From contig NC_085101.1 in assembly GCF_963422355.1 (NCBI RefSeq), positions 1,574,701 through 1,638,700 on the forward strand: a DNA stretch of 64,000 nt, read 5' to 3'. This DNA is from Corticium candelabrum. Its lineage: Eukaryota > Porifera > Homoscleromorpha > Homosclerophorida > Plakinidae. Both the position numbers and the translations under genes were made by a program. Under the pieces are notes generated by a model, which had not been told where the DNA came from, did not search any database, and was given only the letters and a program-made list of their open reading frames with translations. Of this stretch, positions 47,350 through 60,447 are shown one piece after another (position 1 is the first letter of the stretch; the number at the start of each line of letters is the position of its first letter).

Positions 47350-47757
47350 TTGAAAAAAGACCAAACGATTAGTGACCAAGGGCGGAGTCAAGAGTTAATG
47401 CGTGTGCGTCAATCGATGAAGTGCTCCTTTCAAGAGAACCCAAACAACATTGAAGCAGCAGTAGCTGCTGTTAACCCTGGCATGAGATTGCAGCCACTAC
47501 AAGCAAACGGCTGGGTGAAGTCTAGGCTTACATCTTTGAAGACCAAGAGAATACGGTGGCAATGGCAGTCTAAGTGTGCATGTGCTCCCATTAACAGTAA
47601 GGTTGCAATTAAACAGGAGGTAAAAGGGATGTTCGTAACTTTGGTCAGCGTAGCAAGGTTAGTGAACCAATGGGTCTTTCTCTCTGCAACAGGAACAAGT
47701 AGCTTAATACTTCCTTCCTGGAAATCTTTCTCAATCTACAATAGACGGAAGAAATGA
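47350..47757 (+). pseudogene. Decayed frame, possibly a pogo-type HTH (psq-like) start, copy B
   Basis: A 135-residue frame retaining NIEAAVAAVNPGMRLQPLQ and WVKSRLTSL, similar in layout to the psq-type helix-turn-helix of pogo transposases. It includes the 27 nt absent from copy A at 12193. Assignment is tentative; the rest is unrecognised. Confidence 0.27.
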
Positions 47758-49927
47758 GAGCAGTACCTCTACAGTCATTACTCTGTTGATGATAAAGTTC
47801 ATTTTGTGCAATCCTGGAAAACTGATAGATGCCCATCCTAATGTTACTAGTAGTACAATCAATCATTGACATAATGAGAGAACGCAACCTGCCTTATGAT
47901 AAGTCACCAAGAGTAAAGCAAGCTGGCCTGCTGGCAGTATATATGAAGTTCTACGGCTTTGCCCAGACCTCAAAATGCAAGCAGTAAGGGCAGATTTAGG
48001 ATTTCATTGTGCTACTCACCGCCAGCAAGTGTTCACGCCTTGGCTGGCGCAGTTGTTTTCTGCCAACAAACTGCCTGTTGCTGGTCTATTTTTGGCTACA
48101 TTGTATAATATCGGTGTTGTCACGGATTTGACAACAGAAGGATGGTGGTGTTTGACAGCAATAACCATTGGCATTCAAAGCATGGAGGGCTATGATTACT
48201 TTCTCTTCAGACAAAAAACCAAGTGCCATGGCTTCCTATATCTCTGATCTTCTAGAAAGGCTATTAGGCGTTCTTATAATGGACTCTCATCTTTGTTTCT
48301 TGTATCTCTATCATGTATGGTTTTAGTTTCAGCTGCAGCAACTGGCGTACAACTCACTCGCCAATAGCACTTATCTTTAGATAATAATTGCAATAACTTA
48401 ACAATGTTCACGAACATTGCTGTTGGCTCCTAAAAGTTTGACAACTTCCACAAAATTTTGGTAGATATTTATTTAATCTAGGTACTTCATAGGCCATACC
48501 GAAATTACCGAAAATAGATCGCACCAAAATTTTCTTGGTTTACAGTGTACTAATACAACTACTACTACCACCTAGAATCTAGATTCAAACAGGTCTTCAT
48601 GCAATGACTCTTTCAAATCATAACTTCTTCTGCCATAGCTCATTCCCAGCTGCATTAAATAATGATACCCATTTGCAGAGTGCTTAGTTTCTAGTATATA
48701 GGTTTAGTTACAAAACATGCAGATACTTGAGACAACAGCAACCTATATCTCCAATTTTGCCCATTAAAAGCTGGAAAGTACCTCATCTGCGCTCATGGTG
48801 CTACTAGCCAATAGTGGTCACAAGGGTTATGTGACTGTCACAATGTTCAGTCAATTAATTAATACCAGACAGATACAGATTCTCTTATGCTATTGCTATG
48901 CAAGACATGGCAAAGTCCTTCCTTATGAGATTCTTACACTACACTCCAAAGCCTATTGAATGCTGCATGTTGTGGGCATTAATGTGCATTGGCGATTTCA
49001 CACCTAATTCGCATTGGCTGTCAAACCACAATGCCCATTCGCTCAAACAGAGGTAGTTAGAAGTGGATTCAATGCCTATTGGCCACTGCACGTGGCACCA
49101 TGCCTACCCAGATAGCTCTTCTTGTTGGTATAGGCAGCAGCAAATCTATTTTCCGTCTCTCTCTCCTGTGCTTATGGTGTAGATGGATGTACTGTAACCA
49201 AATATAAACAACTATCTTCGCAAAAATGACTGGCAGGCATGATAACAGGAGGTTTTAATGCATGTTACATGGGTAAGCATGTTCATGACGTGTTGCATTT
49301 TTCTAGTGTGAAATGGGTCAATGTGCAATAAACTCGCATAAAATTCACATCTGCTGCAAAGTGGATTAAATGTGGTTTGATGCACTTCAAGTGTGAAAGG
49401 CCATGGCACATAAATAGATTATTACAACTATTGCACTTACTTAACAATGCCTTCAGTAATTAAAAATAAGGACAAGTGCTACCACACACGTCAACAGTAA
49501 GTCGTTGCACTACAGTGTTACTACCTTGTAGTGGTTGCAATATTGGCAAGTCTACCTTACATACATACACACATACACCTATTATGATACACACTCGTAT
49601 TCCTACTGTATGTCTTTCCCATGCAACATTTACCCATTAACACTTGCCGACAAACACAAATGATGTTCTTGTCAATTAAAGATTCTTTGTCATGGTTGTG
49701 CTATTTGATTGATTGGTATTCACCACACAATGTCGCTTGTCAAATTTATTGTTGCTACTTTCATACAGAAATGAAACAAGAGGTTACTACAATGTCGCAA
49801 CAATGAACTTGTTACTGTGAACTGTAGATGAAGTGCATGATTGCAATATCATAGACTACTACTTTGGTTATTTAGCAAGTAGAGGCAAAACAATAATTAG
49901 AAAGTCTCATTTCAGTTTGCTATTTCC
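47758..49927. other. Intergenic spacer, copy B
   Basis: Counterpart of 12494-14637, with no recognised gene or element. Confidence 0.45.
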
Positions 49928-50251
49928 TTAACTCTTTTCCAACTTTGCAAACAATGCAGCAATTCGTTGCTCAAGATTTTCACAATTGGCTGCTATGGCA
50001 TCTGCGTTAGTATGAAAACTAGACTTTACCTGTACATTAGCAACCAACCAACCATAATTTAAGCTGCTTGGTCTGATAAGATAACAACACACCTCAGACA
50101 AAAGTGATGAATTTGTTTCCAGCTGTTCTTTGATTTTCTGTTGAGTAGCATCAAGATGTGTTATATTCTGACTGAAGTCTGCAGCTACAATAACACAAGA
50201 AACCAGATGACACACAGTACAACCAAATTTGCCTATATGCTATGCTATTAG

Positions 50252-50289
<38 letters not shown>

Positions 50290-53200
50290 CACAACTGAAT
50301 GCACCCGCGGGCGAAGTCAGGCAATGTACCTAGTATATGACATAGCGGTATTATGAATAACCATCAAACTATCTTGTCTAGAGAATTTTAGTTACAGTTA
50401 GATGTTTTAATTAGCAGTGAGTAGTCCATTTACAATTAGATTCCTTATGCCCCTCATTAGCTTTCAAGGCTTTGGATAGTAACAGCTGGCTGAAGTTGAC
50501 ATCATTTAAATTCTGATCTAGAAAACTTGCCAGTAAGAAATGAAATGTTCCTAGACTGAACTGAAATGCACCCATGCATGTAATCGTGGAGTCACCTATT
50601 GTGCAACCCCTAGAATGTCCTATTAAACACTCTACTTCTGCTGTTTTGACTATACAAAAGCGACAAACCGTTTATTCCCTTGCACGCTATGCTCTTTATA
50701 GTTTGAACGTCGCGCTTAGCAAATTATCCGATCAATGTCGGAAAGAATAGAGAGCATTATTGCTCGAGGGTTGACAACCAAAAGGGGACCCACTGATCGA
50801 AACTGAAATTGTTACCACTTTCGTTTTCATTCGGTAAGCATGCCTCGAGAATTTCAAGAGACAATGAAGGAAGCATGAGAAACTAGTAGGTGAACAAACA
50901 AATATGATCTTGTATACGTATAGATTATTATATAGGAATTCATGCAGGAATTGAGTTTTGGCAGGGAAAAGAGTATATATGCTGTGGGCCGTGGTACAGT
51001 TCATTCCACGCAGTTGTATAGTTACAGTTACAGGCGCGTAGATGGATCTTAAGAGATTTTTCTCTTGAAAGAGGTCTTTTCCTGGAGAAAAAGAGATGTC
51101 AGAAAGTACTATACAAGTCAACTAGAAGATGGTACGCAGTCTACATCAGCCAGAAAGTCCCCAAACCATGCACTCAGTGCGGAAAGTGTAGATCCCACCG
51201 TCTCACCGTCAAAAGCTGACTGATAAGAAGTCGTTCGTCAGATTCCAACAGACCATTTAAAGAGAACTGCAATACATGGACCAGAGCCACCTGCGGTAGA
51301 CTTGGAAGCAATTTTAGAAATTTTCAATCAGAGGAATAGATGCAGTTTACTGTTAAGTCTTCAATTACGTTTACTGAGTCAGTGACTCTTGACTATGTGT
51401 CATTCTAAATCAACTTTGTGTTAACTAAACTTAGCCTGGGTTGACTCAAATGACGCCTTCAGTGCCTGATCTTTCATAGAGGAAATCCCGAAGTTCCAGG
51501 GTGGAGTGTATACTGTATGAAACACTTATTATAGGTTATCAGTTAATTAAAGGAGAACTCTCACCAAAATCAACAAATCTCTCAGATGTAAGCTGTCACG
51601 TCATGACACAACCCCTAGCAACCGTTAATTGCAGACTTCTACCATAACAGAGAAATAAAGCATTGAACTGTCCTGTGTGGGTGTGTTTAGTACCCGCATG
51701 TTTCTTTCAGACTAAATCATTACAGGAAGACCGATACTGTTGCACTTTTCAAGGTAAGGATTGTGAGACATATGGTAGCAAGTTGTGATTTATTGATTGA
51801 AGCAAATTGGGACCCCAAACTTATCGTGATGTGTTTATTTGCTATTATTTCTCTAGTAGATTTGTGAAACTTAGGGCAGTGCTGGGTTCATTTACTTGGC
51901 AGTACACCTCTTTTGAACCAAAACTGAGTGTGATTTCTCAGTCGTTTAGTCTCTGCCTTGGAAAAGTTTGTCATGTGTATGAGACGCTACACATGCGGTG
52001 AGCCCTGGGGCACTGGTACTCTTCTCAGCACTGTTTTCATAGTTGCAGTTTTTTAAATTGTGTTAAGCAGCCAAGCGCAGCACCCTGCAAAAACCCAAAT
52101 GCAGTCAGTAAATGTGCAGCCTTGTTCACTAGAATTCATCATACGAATTTGGCAAAGGTTCCTCCAAAGGCTCTCTTAACCTATCCATGTTTGCCACTAA
52201 GGCTGTGCGAAGAACTTCACGCTCCAAGACAACCCTGTAGAAGGTTGAATTCTGAGTGATACAATCCAGTGTCCGTTGCTCCCGCTCTGAACACCAGTCA
52301 TAAACATGAACACAAGTCGGTGTTGCTGAGACGACCCTGATTTGGTTCCTCTAGCTGCTCGGTCTCTAATGCACTATCATCTTCTCCACTTAGAGTTTCA
52401 AGCTCGTCTGAGTCTACCTCAGGTTCATATAAGTATGGCAATATCCGCGCTCAAATGAAGAACCTGAAATCTCTGCCATGACCGCAGAACACAATTTGAA
52501 AAACCCCAACTATGAAGACAGTGCTGAGAAGAGTGCCAGTGTCCCAGGCTCACCGCATGTGTAGCGTCTCATACACATGACAAACTTTTCCAAAGCAGAG
52601 ACTCAACAACTGAGAAATCACACTCATTTTCGATACAAAACAGGTGCACTGCTAAGCAAAGAAACCCAGCACTACCCTAACTAAGTTTCACAAGTGTGCT
52701 AGACAAATAATAACAAAGAAACACATCACAATAAGTTTGGGGTCCCAGTTTGCTTTAATCAATAAATCACAACTTGCTACCATATGTCTCACAATCCTTG
52801 CCTTGAAAAGTGCACAGGAATCGGTCTTCCATGCTAACCAGCAATGATTTAGTCTGAAAGAAACATTCGGGTACTAAACAAGCCCACACAGGACATTTCA
52901 ACGCTTTATTTCTCCATTATGGTAGAAGTCTGCAGTAAACGGTTGCTAGAGGTTGTGTCATGATGTAGCAGCTTTCATCTGAGAGATTGCTGATTTTGGT
53001 GAGACTTCTCCTTTAGATTAATGACTTGAACGAGTAGAAATGGCCATTACAGGTCACAGTACTATTATACTTTGGATACAAAATATTTAGCCCCACAATA
53101 ACTTGTTGAGCAACTGGGTGAACGCTTTCAGGCAATGCCACAAACATCTTGATGTAACCAACTTATGCTTTGATAAAGTGTATTGCCACTACAATAAGGT

Positions 53201-56200
53201 TTAAAGTAGAGATGTTATAACAATTAAAATATGTGCAACATTACAAATGTCTATTGAATTGCATGAGCACTAGACTGCTTGTGTGCCTCTAAAACTACGG
53301 TTATAAGACTTGTCAATTGTCAAAAAGGCCACACACCCGATATTGAAGATCCATAGCCCCCAAGTTTGTGCAATGCAACTAGTGGCCAACACCTCAAAGC
53401 TACAGCAACTACAGAGCAAGTACTCTATATCTTCCTTTATGTTAGAAATGCTCCTAAACTACTTCAATGATCACCTATCATAAGCCTGAACAACTACTTT
53501 TCGATGCTAGTATTCTTGATACAGACATCAAACAAAAAACTAAAGAAATGAAAGCACTAGAGATACTGATGCCTCTCTGCACAATTATTTGGGGATGCAA
53601 AATAGAACCAACCCCTGGGGAAAATTACCGTATCGGGTATAAGGTAATCCGGGGTAATTCTGGACACACCAAAAATTCTGTATGTTTCAACTTGGAGCAG
53701 CTTAAGCATGAATCACAGGAAGCGAGAAGTAGCAATTCTTGTGTCAGTGGTAGCCTACCTTGTGGTCTTCTGAATCAGCTATTTGGCAGGCATTCTTACT
53801 ATCCGTAGATCATGATGGGACACTAACTGCCAGGCTGTGGTGCTTCCTGCAAGATGAAAAACTTGTCCATAACTTCTTACGAAGGGCTATGGAAGGACAT
53901 AGAAAATACTGGGCTGTCGGCAAGGCACTGCTTTTTAAAAGACAACTAAAAATAGTTGCTACCTCTACTATTGAGAATATACAGACCTGTTGTCCTGTCT
54001 TCTGACTACAAAGACTATGTAATGGTTCATCCTACTGTAGCTCATAATGTTATTCTTGCGGCTGTTTGTGGCCTCCCATGGGTCTGCACATTACTCCTTA
54101 TGCCTCTAAGGTAGAATTTGCTTCTTAGTGAGAACATTAACAAATATGTGCACAGCCACAAGACAAGTACATTCCTCTGTTACTGCAAAGTGTTCACATC
54201 TCCGGCCACTAGTGAACAGTAAAGGAAAGCTCTCCCCAAGAAAGATACTGTTCTTGGCAAGGCTATAAATGGAACTAATCTTGAACACTTCTCAGTATCC
54301 ATTTCTGTTAAAAGAACTTTGTGCTTTCTCTTCCTTGTCCATTGGATATGGTTTAACCCAAGACCAAGAAGGCCAGCTATACTGCTGAATCATTAGAGGC
54401 TGGTCTTGCAGTTCTCAAACAGCACAATTTCTTTCCAATCCTACTGTGCTACCATCACACTCATAGGTATACAAGAACTGCACCTAAAGTTTTGTACTTC
54501 CACTGCCACATCACCCGCTGTACCTAAGGCCTAAATATAAAACAGCAGTCAAATCATCTGTAAACCACGTCTTTCTAGCGATTTCAGTGGCATCCAGAGT
54601 TACCCTGCCCCTCTCCACAATAACCCGCCATAACATGCTTTCTGTCTCCACAACTTTCGTTGCTCAAAAACTGTCAGCATCCTCAATGGTAGCGTAGTAA
54701 GAGAAGATGCACTGGTAGAAGTCCTAGTCAGCACGCGTCGAAGTTACAGAGTAATGTGCGAGGTAGTAAGACATCCAAAATTACCCCGGATTACCCTACT
54801 TTTACTGCACAAGAGCACCTAAAATCACCATACTCAAGAACAAGGTTATATCTTGCAATGCACAAAGCAAAATCCACAAAAATGTCACTTCCTACATGTA
54901 GAAGTACATTTTGTCGCCATGCAAGTACAGAGATACAGACACACTGGCAGACTACTGCATGCCTCTGCTACACATGGACATTGAAGCATAATAATAAAGT
55001 AATGACATTTTGAGCATGCACAGTTTTCCTTGGACTCCCTACCACCATCAACTTAATAATGAGAGGGCATACTCTCAAGGTACCGCCTTGTAAACTGTTT
55101 TATAGCTTCAAAACAGGTAAACCAAAATACGTGGACAAGTCATGGAATGACATGGGTAAGACTCAACGAGGATGAAGACTAAACACTACACCGTAGATGA
55201 CCTACAGTTTCACACACAAACACAAAACTGAAGCAGAAACACCATATACAAATCTAAAGAAGTGATACAGATACCAGGAGCAACAGGCAGGATGACAAAA
55301 TAGATGCTGGACAAATTGCTGTTATCACTTGAGAAGGTGCAAATACAACCTCATAGTGCAAAAAATTGCCACAAAGATTGTTTTATTTTGGTCAAGCTCA
55401 AATTAGAATGGCAAATTCAAGCATCAAGAATTTACTTGGCCTGGCTTTATCACATCAAAACCTTTAATTGCAATGATTTCAGTTTCAACAGCAAAATTAA
55501 GGCCTGTCCACACTAGACCAGAATGGATTACGATCGGATCGGGCTAGCGAGCGTCCACACTGCAGTTAGAAAATGCTACCTCTGCCTCATTTTCGTTATC
55601 ACCTGACTGATGACCCATGTGTACGTGTGGCTTCTTTGCTTGTGGAAAGCACTGATACAGCAACGTAAGGTGAGCGAGAACAAAGACGAGTGAGGAGAAT
55701 TAGATGTTCTGACTACACGTGTAGTGTACGTGAAGGTAACGCCCACTATTTCTAATTGGATTCAACCGATCGCGATCGAAACCACCTCGTGATGTGGATT
55801 GGACGGATCACGATCCAGTTGCAAGTGTGGACAGGCCTTTAGCCAATAGAAGTTAAGCAATCTATTCTTCAATCTAAACAAAAATAAATTGAAGCTATAA
55901 CTTTAGCACAAAAATCCCTCAGTTGTTCTGTCAGGAATAGCAACTCCAAACTACGGACCTAATCAATGTAAATGTAGTTTCAGTTACCGTATTTCTTCCA
56001 TTTCACGCCACGGCATTTAAATGAGGACGGCATCTATTCGAGGGCAACGTTTAATCGAAGAAATACCGTAACTGTATACATTGTGTATGCTAACTGTTAT
56101 TAATTAGAGACGAGTCCACATGGTCTAACTCTTCACTAATTCTCCCCACAGACGTGTAACCTAGAAGTTACCTTGAGAGTGTAGGTGTTGCAAAGCCTCC

Positions 56201-59200
56201 AGTCGAGCAACCTAACAAACACACTAGTACAAACTGTTGTATCAGTGGTAAGTGCAACGTACCAAGTCTGGTAGTAATGATGCTATTGCATCCCATCGTT
56301 TTACCACTTCAAACAGTTCATTAACCTGCAGATACAAAAAAGTACTTTGTATAGAACTACGTTCTTTATTATAAAATAGTAAAATATCGGCAGTGGTTTA
56401 TCAATTAGCTAAAATGTTGAGTACACACCTTACTCTGCTGTTCAGCAGACTCCACTGCTGGTTTCTGTTCTGATATCTGGTTCATGTGGTAAAGCACAGA
56501 CTACACAATTATTTTGTCAAGCTAATAGGTAAACATATAGATAAAAGTTCCAAATCTGCCTGTAGTCGAGCTTCAATCTGATCTATCTCATTCAAGTCCA
56601 ATAAAGCAGCTTTCTCTTCAAGAGATGACACTACAGACTAACATCAAGTTGTTATGACAAACTAAAGATATACACAGCTAAGACAGACAAACAGACAAAC
56701 AATACGATCAAAATTTAATATTTGAAATATAAGCGCAGTTGACCAGTACTGTACCATTACAGTTTTCTCAGATTCTTGAGTCTCTTGAGAAAGAAGAGAA
56801 GACTTGAAAGAAGAAAGAAAAATAACTCATTATCATTTTAACTAGTCATATTAATGGTTCCATGTCACCATTTTGCCTTCACTGTTACCGATCAGTGTTT
56901 CCAGCCTTCCCAACCTCTTTTCCAATTCAGCCACCTATATAAACATAAAGAACCCCAGTAACGTTAAGTTCTTTATCTACAAAACAACAAATATCAATGT
57001 GTAACCGTATATTGAGAAATTGGCGTGTATGTAGGGCATACCATGTAATGATATCAATAGATCAATAAACAAATAAACTGCATGATCGCATACATGGGCT
57101 TGAAAACAACCGTTGCTACGTTTTGGTTAAAAATTTATGCTTATATGAAACATATCTATTTACAAGGCCTTGAGCCATTATGCCTAACGGCAAATCATTA
57201 TGTGACTATGTATCAATAAATAATAAAAAACAAAAGTAAATGGTACCTCCTCACCTTGGATAGTTGTTGAAATTTCTGTTGTTCTGAATGATAATATAGT
57301 TCGTATGTAACATGCCCTGTAGAATCAGCTAGTACATGTGCCTTTTCTTGTGTTTGTTTGATTGAACCAATGTGTGATTTCAGCTGCCTACAAAATGTAC
57401 TATATGTCATCAAGGTAATGCAAACAAATTCTAAACATTATACCGTGTTAGTTCGGCATCCACAGCAGATTGTCCAGGAGCCTATTACAATGGAAGTATA
57501 GTATCAAATATTATTATGACAACTTCTTAATGTCCTCTGTCATTTAGAAGTTCAAACTCCTAGGCCCATTTGTCTAAGATTAGAATGCAAAGTTATCCCA
57601 CATTACCTCACATAGAGAGAAGGGCATGCCTTTATACAAGCACATGACCATGACATCCTGTAACTAAACAGACAAGCCCTTCCATAAGTAAGGAAACCAC
57701 GGAAACCCAATCGTTAGTTAGTGGCCGCAGTCAGCAAATTAAGTTACATGGCACCATTCGGAATGAGTTATATTTTTAGACAAATATTTGAAGACTTAAA
57801 GTTACAGAAACTGCCTCTGTTCACTAAATATGGCAAACTGCAATGTACAGTCGCAAGGCAAAGTTACAGCAGCAGAAGAAGACAAATAATCAATACAGGC
57901 ATCACAGGCAAAAAGACATCAATGAAGTCATCAACGAGGAGAAAAAAGGGATTAGATGTATGTAATGTGAGAAAGACAATATTAGGTCAATTGCTACATG
58001 AGCTTTGGAAAATGAAATTCTGATGCGGTAAATTTTAGTGGATTTGTGTTTGGATGCATGGATAGCCTGTACGGACAATTCTGCCACAGAAGATGGCACC
58101 ATTGTCATTAGACTAATCAACTGCAGTATTAATTAAAGCAAAGAACCTAGGGCCAACACTGACAGCCTACCTGAACGTCGGCCAGATACCAACAGGGGCA
58201 CTGACTAACATGTAATCACTGCGATAAAATCCAAATTCCAGATGAAAAACAAATGTCTCCCCAACCATACATGGGTTACAGTCTATGCTATCTATATGCG
58301 AAAAGATTGTGCAGGAGAGTATGATAAAATTCAATGTGAAACAGAGTATGATCATGGTCTTCTACAAGAGATCTAAAAGTCGTGTTAACCCAGATTTTTA
58401 TCTTTGAGTTGAGCGATTGTCTGTGACTAATTCTATTTCGCATTTGTGGGTTATAATCAGTGACATTCATGATGATGACATTCAGTGGAGGAGAATTAGG
58501 AAACTATTTGCTGCTACCAATGCTGTCCTAGGGAGATTGATTGGGAAGAGTGTGTGGTAAACAGAAAACTTGGAGGACAACTTTTCCTAGCATACGGCAG
58601 TCACTGTGGAGCCTCAACAAGAAATCAACCTGCTATACTTTGGACAATGCCTTGAGAAAAGAGATCCGGAAAGAGCTCAGAATCACCAGTCAAGACTCAA
58701 TCAAAGAAAGAAGCACACCTTTGGTTGTGGAAGCAAGTGAGAGGCTAAAACAAGAGCAAATGATGTCACTTCATTGGTTCTTACATGGCACATTATGAGA
58801 TTCCGTATTTCCAAGCATTTAGCTGCATGCCGGTATAAGCGGGAATTACCAGAATCTTGCTTGTCGGACTCTGGTAATGATACCGTCATGCCCATACAGC
58901 GTGAGGGAGCAACTACACATGTGGTAATTCTACTGCTCACTCTCCGTAATTCGATTCGTTGACCTAGAGAATGCAGCTTCCCCCATAGCCCAGCTAGAAA
59001 AGAGGAAAGTCAAACAGCCAAAACTTCAACCATGTTTGAGAAGCAGAAATGACGTCACAAGCCTGTTTGCACAAGTGCAGTGGCAATGTGCGGTAATGGC
59101 GATGATGGAGGCTTAGCTCGGTGATTGTAGTTTGCATACAGTACACGTATTAGTATTACATTTTCGTGCAATCATTTAATCACCAGAGTATTTTACATGT

Positions 59201-60167
59201 TTAGAGTTCAGTCTGTATACCATACTGGGACTCAAAAAGCAGACTGGAACTCCGATGTACGGTTGAAACTCCAACACTTCAATTATCCATTCTTTTCACT
59301 TATCCGACCCTGCTTGTCTGTGGATTGCCCAAAGGAGGTCGCATAATCGAGGGTCTACTGTACAAACCTTATGATGAGCCTTGAAACTGGAAAATGTGCC
59401 AATCAGTTTAATGAAAAATGTAAGACAACCGATTTTTCAAGTATGAACTGTGTTAGACCAGTCAGTCCCTGCACATGCACAGTTGTTGCATGGCAAACCA
59501 CTGTTATGACTGTATTGAAACTTTATCATAGTTCTCGTCTATAACCATCTCTAAACTCGATATTGGAAACACGGTATGTCTGTCTATTTGTCTGTCTATT
59601 GTCTGCTTGTCCAGTTTCCAGTGCCAGATTATCTGTTTCCTTCACTCACCTGACCCAAAATGTTCTCCAAATTCATATCTTGCAACTGAAACCAATACAG
59701 AATATTTCAACACATTAAGCTGCTATGCCAACTGGCACCACAGAATACTTTATATTCAATTACTACATTCAAATTACAAGCAAGCCCTTGTGCAACCTCC
59801 TTATTACCATACCAACCTGCTGCTGAAGTTCTGAGACCTGAAAAGAAACTCATTTACCACTACTACCTATTTGCATAACAAGAACCAAATACAAAGATAA
59901 TATATACTTGTGATGCAAGTTGGATGGCTGATGACTCACTCTCATCTGTTGCTGAATTAATCATCTACACATCAGCAAAAGTTGCAGTTGTCATTTCTGT
60001 CTACTGCTCGCTTTTGTCTACTTGAAACTACAACTATGGTCAACAATGTGGTAGAAGCATAAGCAAACCTTGGCTTCTTCTACGTCTCCAACAAGTAATT
60101 GAACTTCTGCCTGCAGTCTGTTATATCGTTGCTGCAAAGTTTCCTTGTCATGCTTGACTGCTGATGT
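49928..60167 (-). CDS. DCTN2: Dynactin subunit 2 (dynamitin), copy B, in frame but 5' partial
   Basis: Minus-strand exons in transcript order: 60069-60167, 59908-59964, 59813-59837, 59650-59678, 57444-57481, 57255-57387, 56869-56934, 56755-56802, 56560-56637, 56429-56500, 56263-56325, 56172-56211, 50093-50184, 49928-50029. They total 942 nt, exactly 313 codons plus stop, and every phase agrees. Blocks match dynamitin: KETLQQRYNRLQ, LQQQVDMNLENILGQ, VTYELYYHSEQQKF, AELEKRLGRLETL, VVKRWDAIASLL, THLDATQQKI and a final coiled coil. The intron after exon 56560-56637 starts with GC. Upstream of 60167 the copy-A-like sequence stops at about 60447 and inverted retrotransposon sequence follows, so the N-terminal part (about 90 residues in known dynamitins) and the promoter region seen in A are absent here. 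Confidence 0.87.
50252..50284. repeat. (TA)n microsatellite in the large DCTN2 intron, copy B
   Basis: About 33 bp of TA, shorter than the copy A array at 14966. Confidence 0.95.
50285..51544. other. DCTN2 intron segment without recognised gene, copy B
   Basis: Counterpart of 15022-16279. Nothing assignable was seen on either strand. Confidence 0.4.
51545..53022. mobile_element. DNA element with inverted repeats of about 520 bp, copy B
   Basis: Arms 51545-52064 and about 52488-53022, same design as copy A 16280-17756. The loop carries the same broken minus-strand coding remnant. Confidence 0.7.
52129..52479 (-). pseudogene. P2X7-receptor C-terminal-domain-like remnant, copy B
   Basis: Same motifs as 16864-17213 on the minus strand (PYLYEPEVDSDELE, then in another frame CITQNSTFYRVV), with the frames still not joined. 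The break is therefore shared by both copies and older than the duplication. Confidence 0.4.
53636..54806. mobile_element. TIR element with GGTAATCCGGGGTAATT ends, copy B
   Basis: Counterpart of 18374-19540, with ends GGTATAAGGTAATCCGGGG and its complement near 54779-54806. No transposase recognised. Confidence 0.45.
55500..55838. mobile_element. MITE with AGGCCTGTCCACACT ends and TTA target duplication, copy B
   Basis: 339 bp, same length, ends and TTA flanks (55497-55499, 55839-55841) as copy A 20237-20575. Confidence 0.7.
55984..56071. mobile_element. Small hairpin MITE, copy B
   Basis: Ends TTACCGTATTTCTTC and GAAGAAATACCGTAA. Counterpart of 20721-20808. Confidence 0.55.
57482..59649. 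other. DCTN2 intron with retrotransposon and MITE debris, copy B
   Basis: Counterpart of the copy A intron 22215-24392. It contains the stop-ridden reverse-transcriptase fragment at about 58245-58560, a GCATGCCGG-bearing element end at about 58795-58925 and a GGGTCTACTGTAC end near 59320-59365. Confidence 0.45.
58245..58560 (+). pseudogene. Non-LTR reverse-transcriptase fragment with stops, copy B
   Basis: Nucleotide counterpart of 23012-23410, but small indels and stops break the frame (for example a TAA after LLQEI and a TGA after the Asp-Phe-Tyr-Leu codons). Confidence 0.45.
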
Positions 60168-60447
60168 CTAAATTAAATAACAATTAAAACACACTAAAAG
60201 AGTGCACTGTTATAAATAGTCTTAATGATACAGGCATGTACCTAATGAATGATACAGACATGTACCAGTAAGCAAAACAAACAATAGAAAGACGTGAAAG
60301 AAAGTCAGAAAATTCAACTTGATTAGGTTCTACACTTTCTGCACATTTGTTACAACCAATATTTACCGAATTAATAAAATTTCTTTCAAATTAATTTATT
60401 GCCATATATGGCAAATAGCTGTTTGTGTAATATTGTAGTTCATGTGA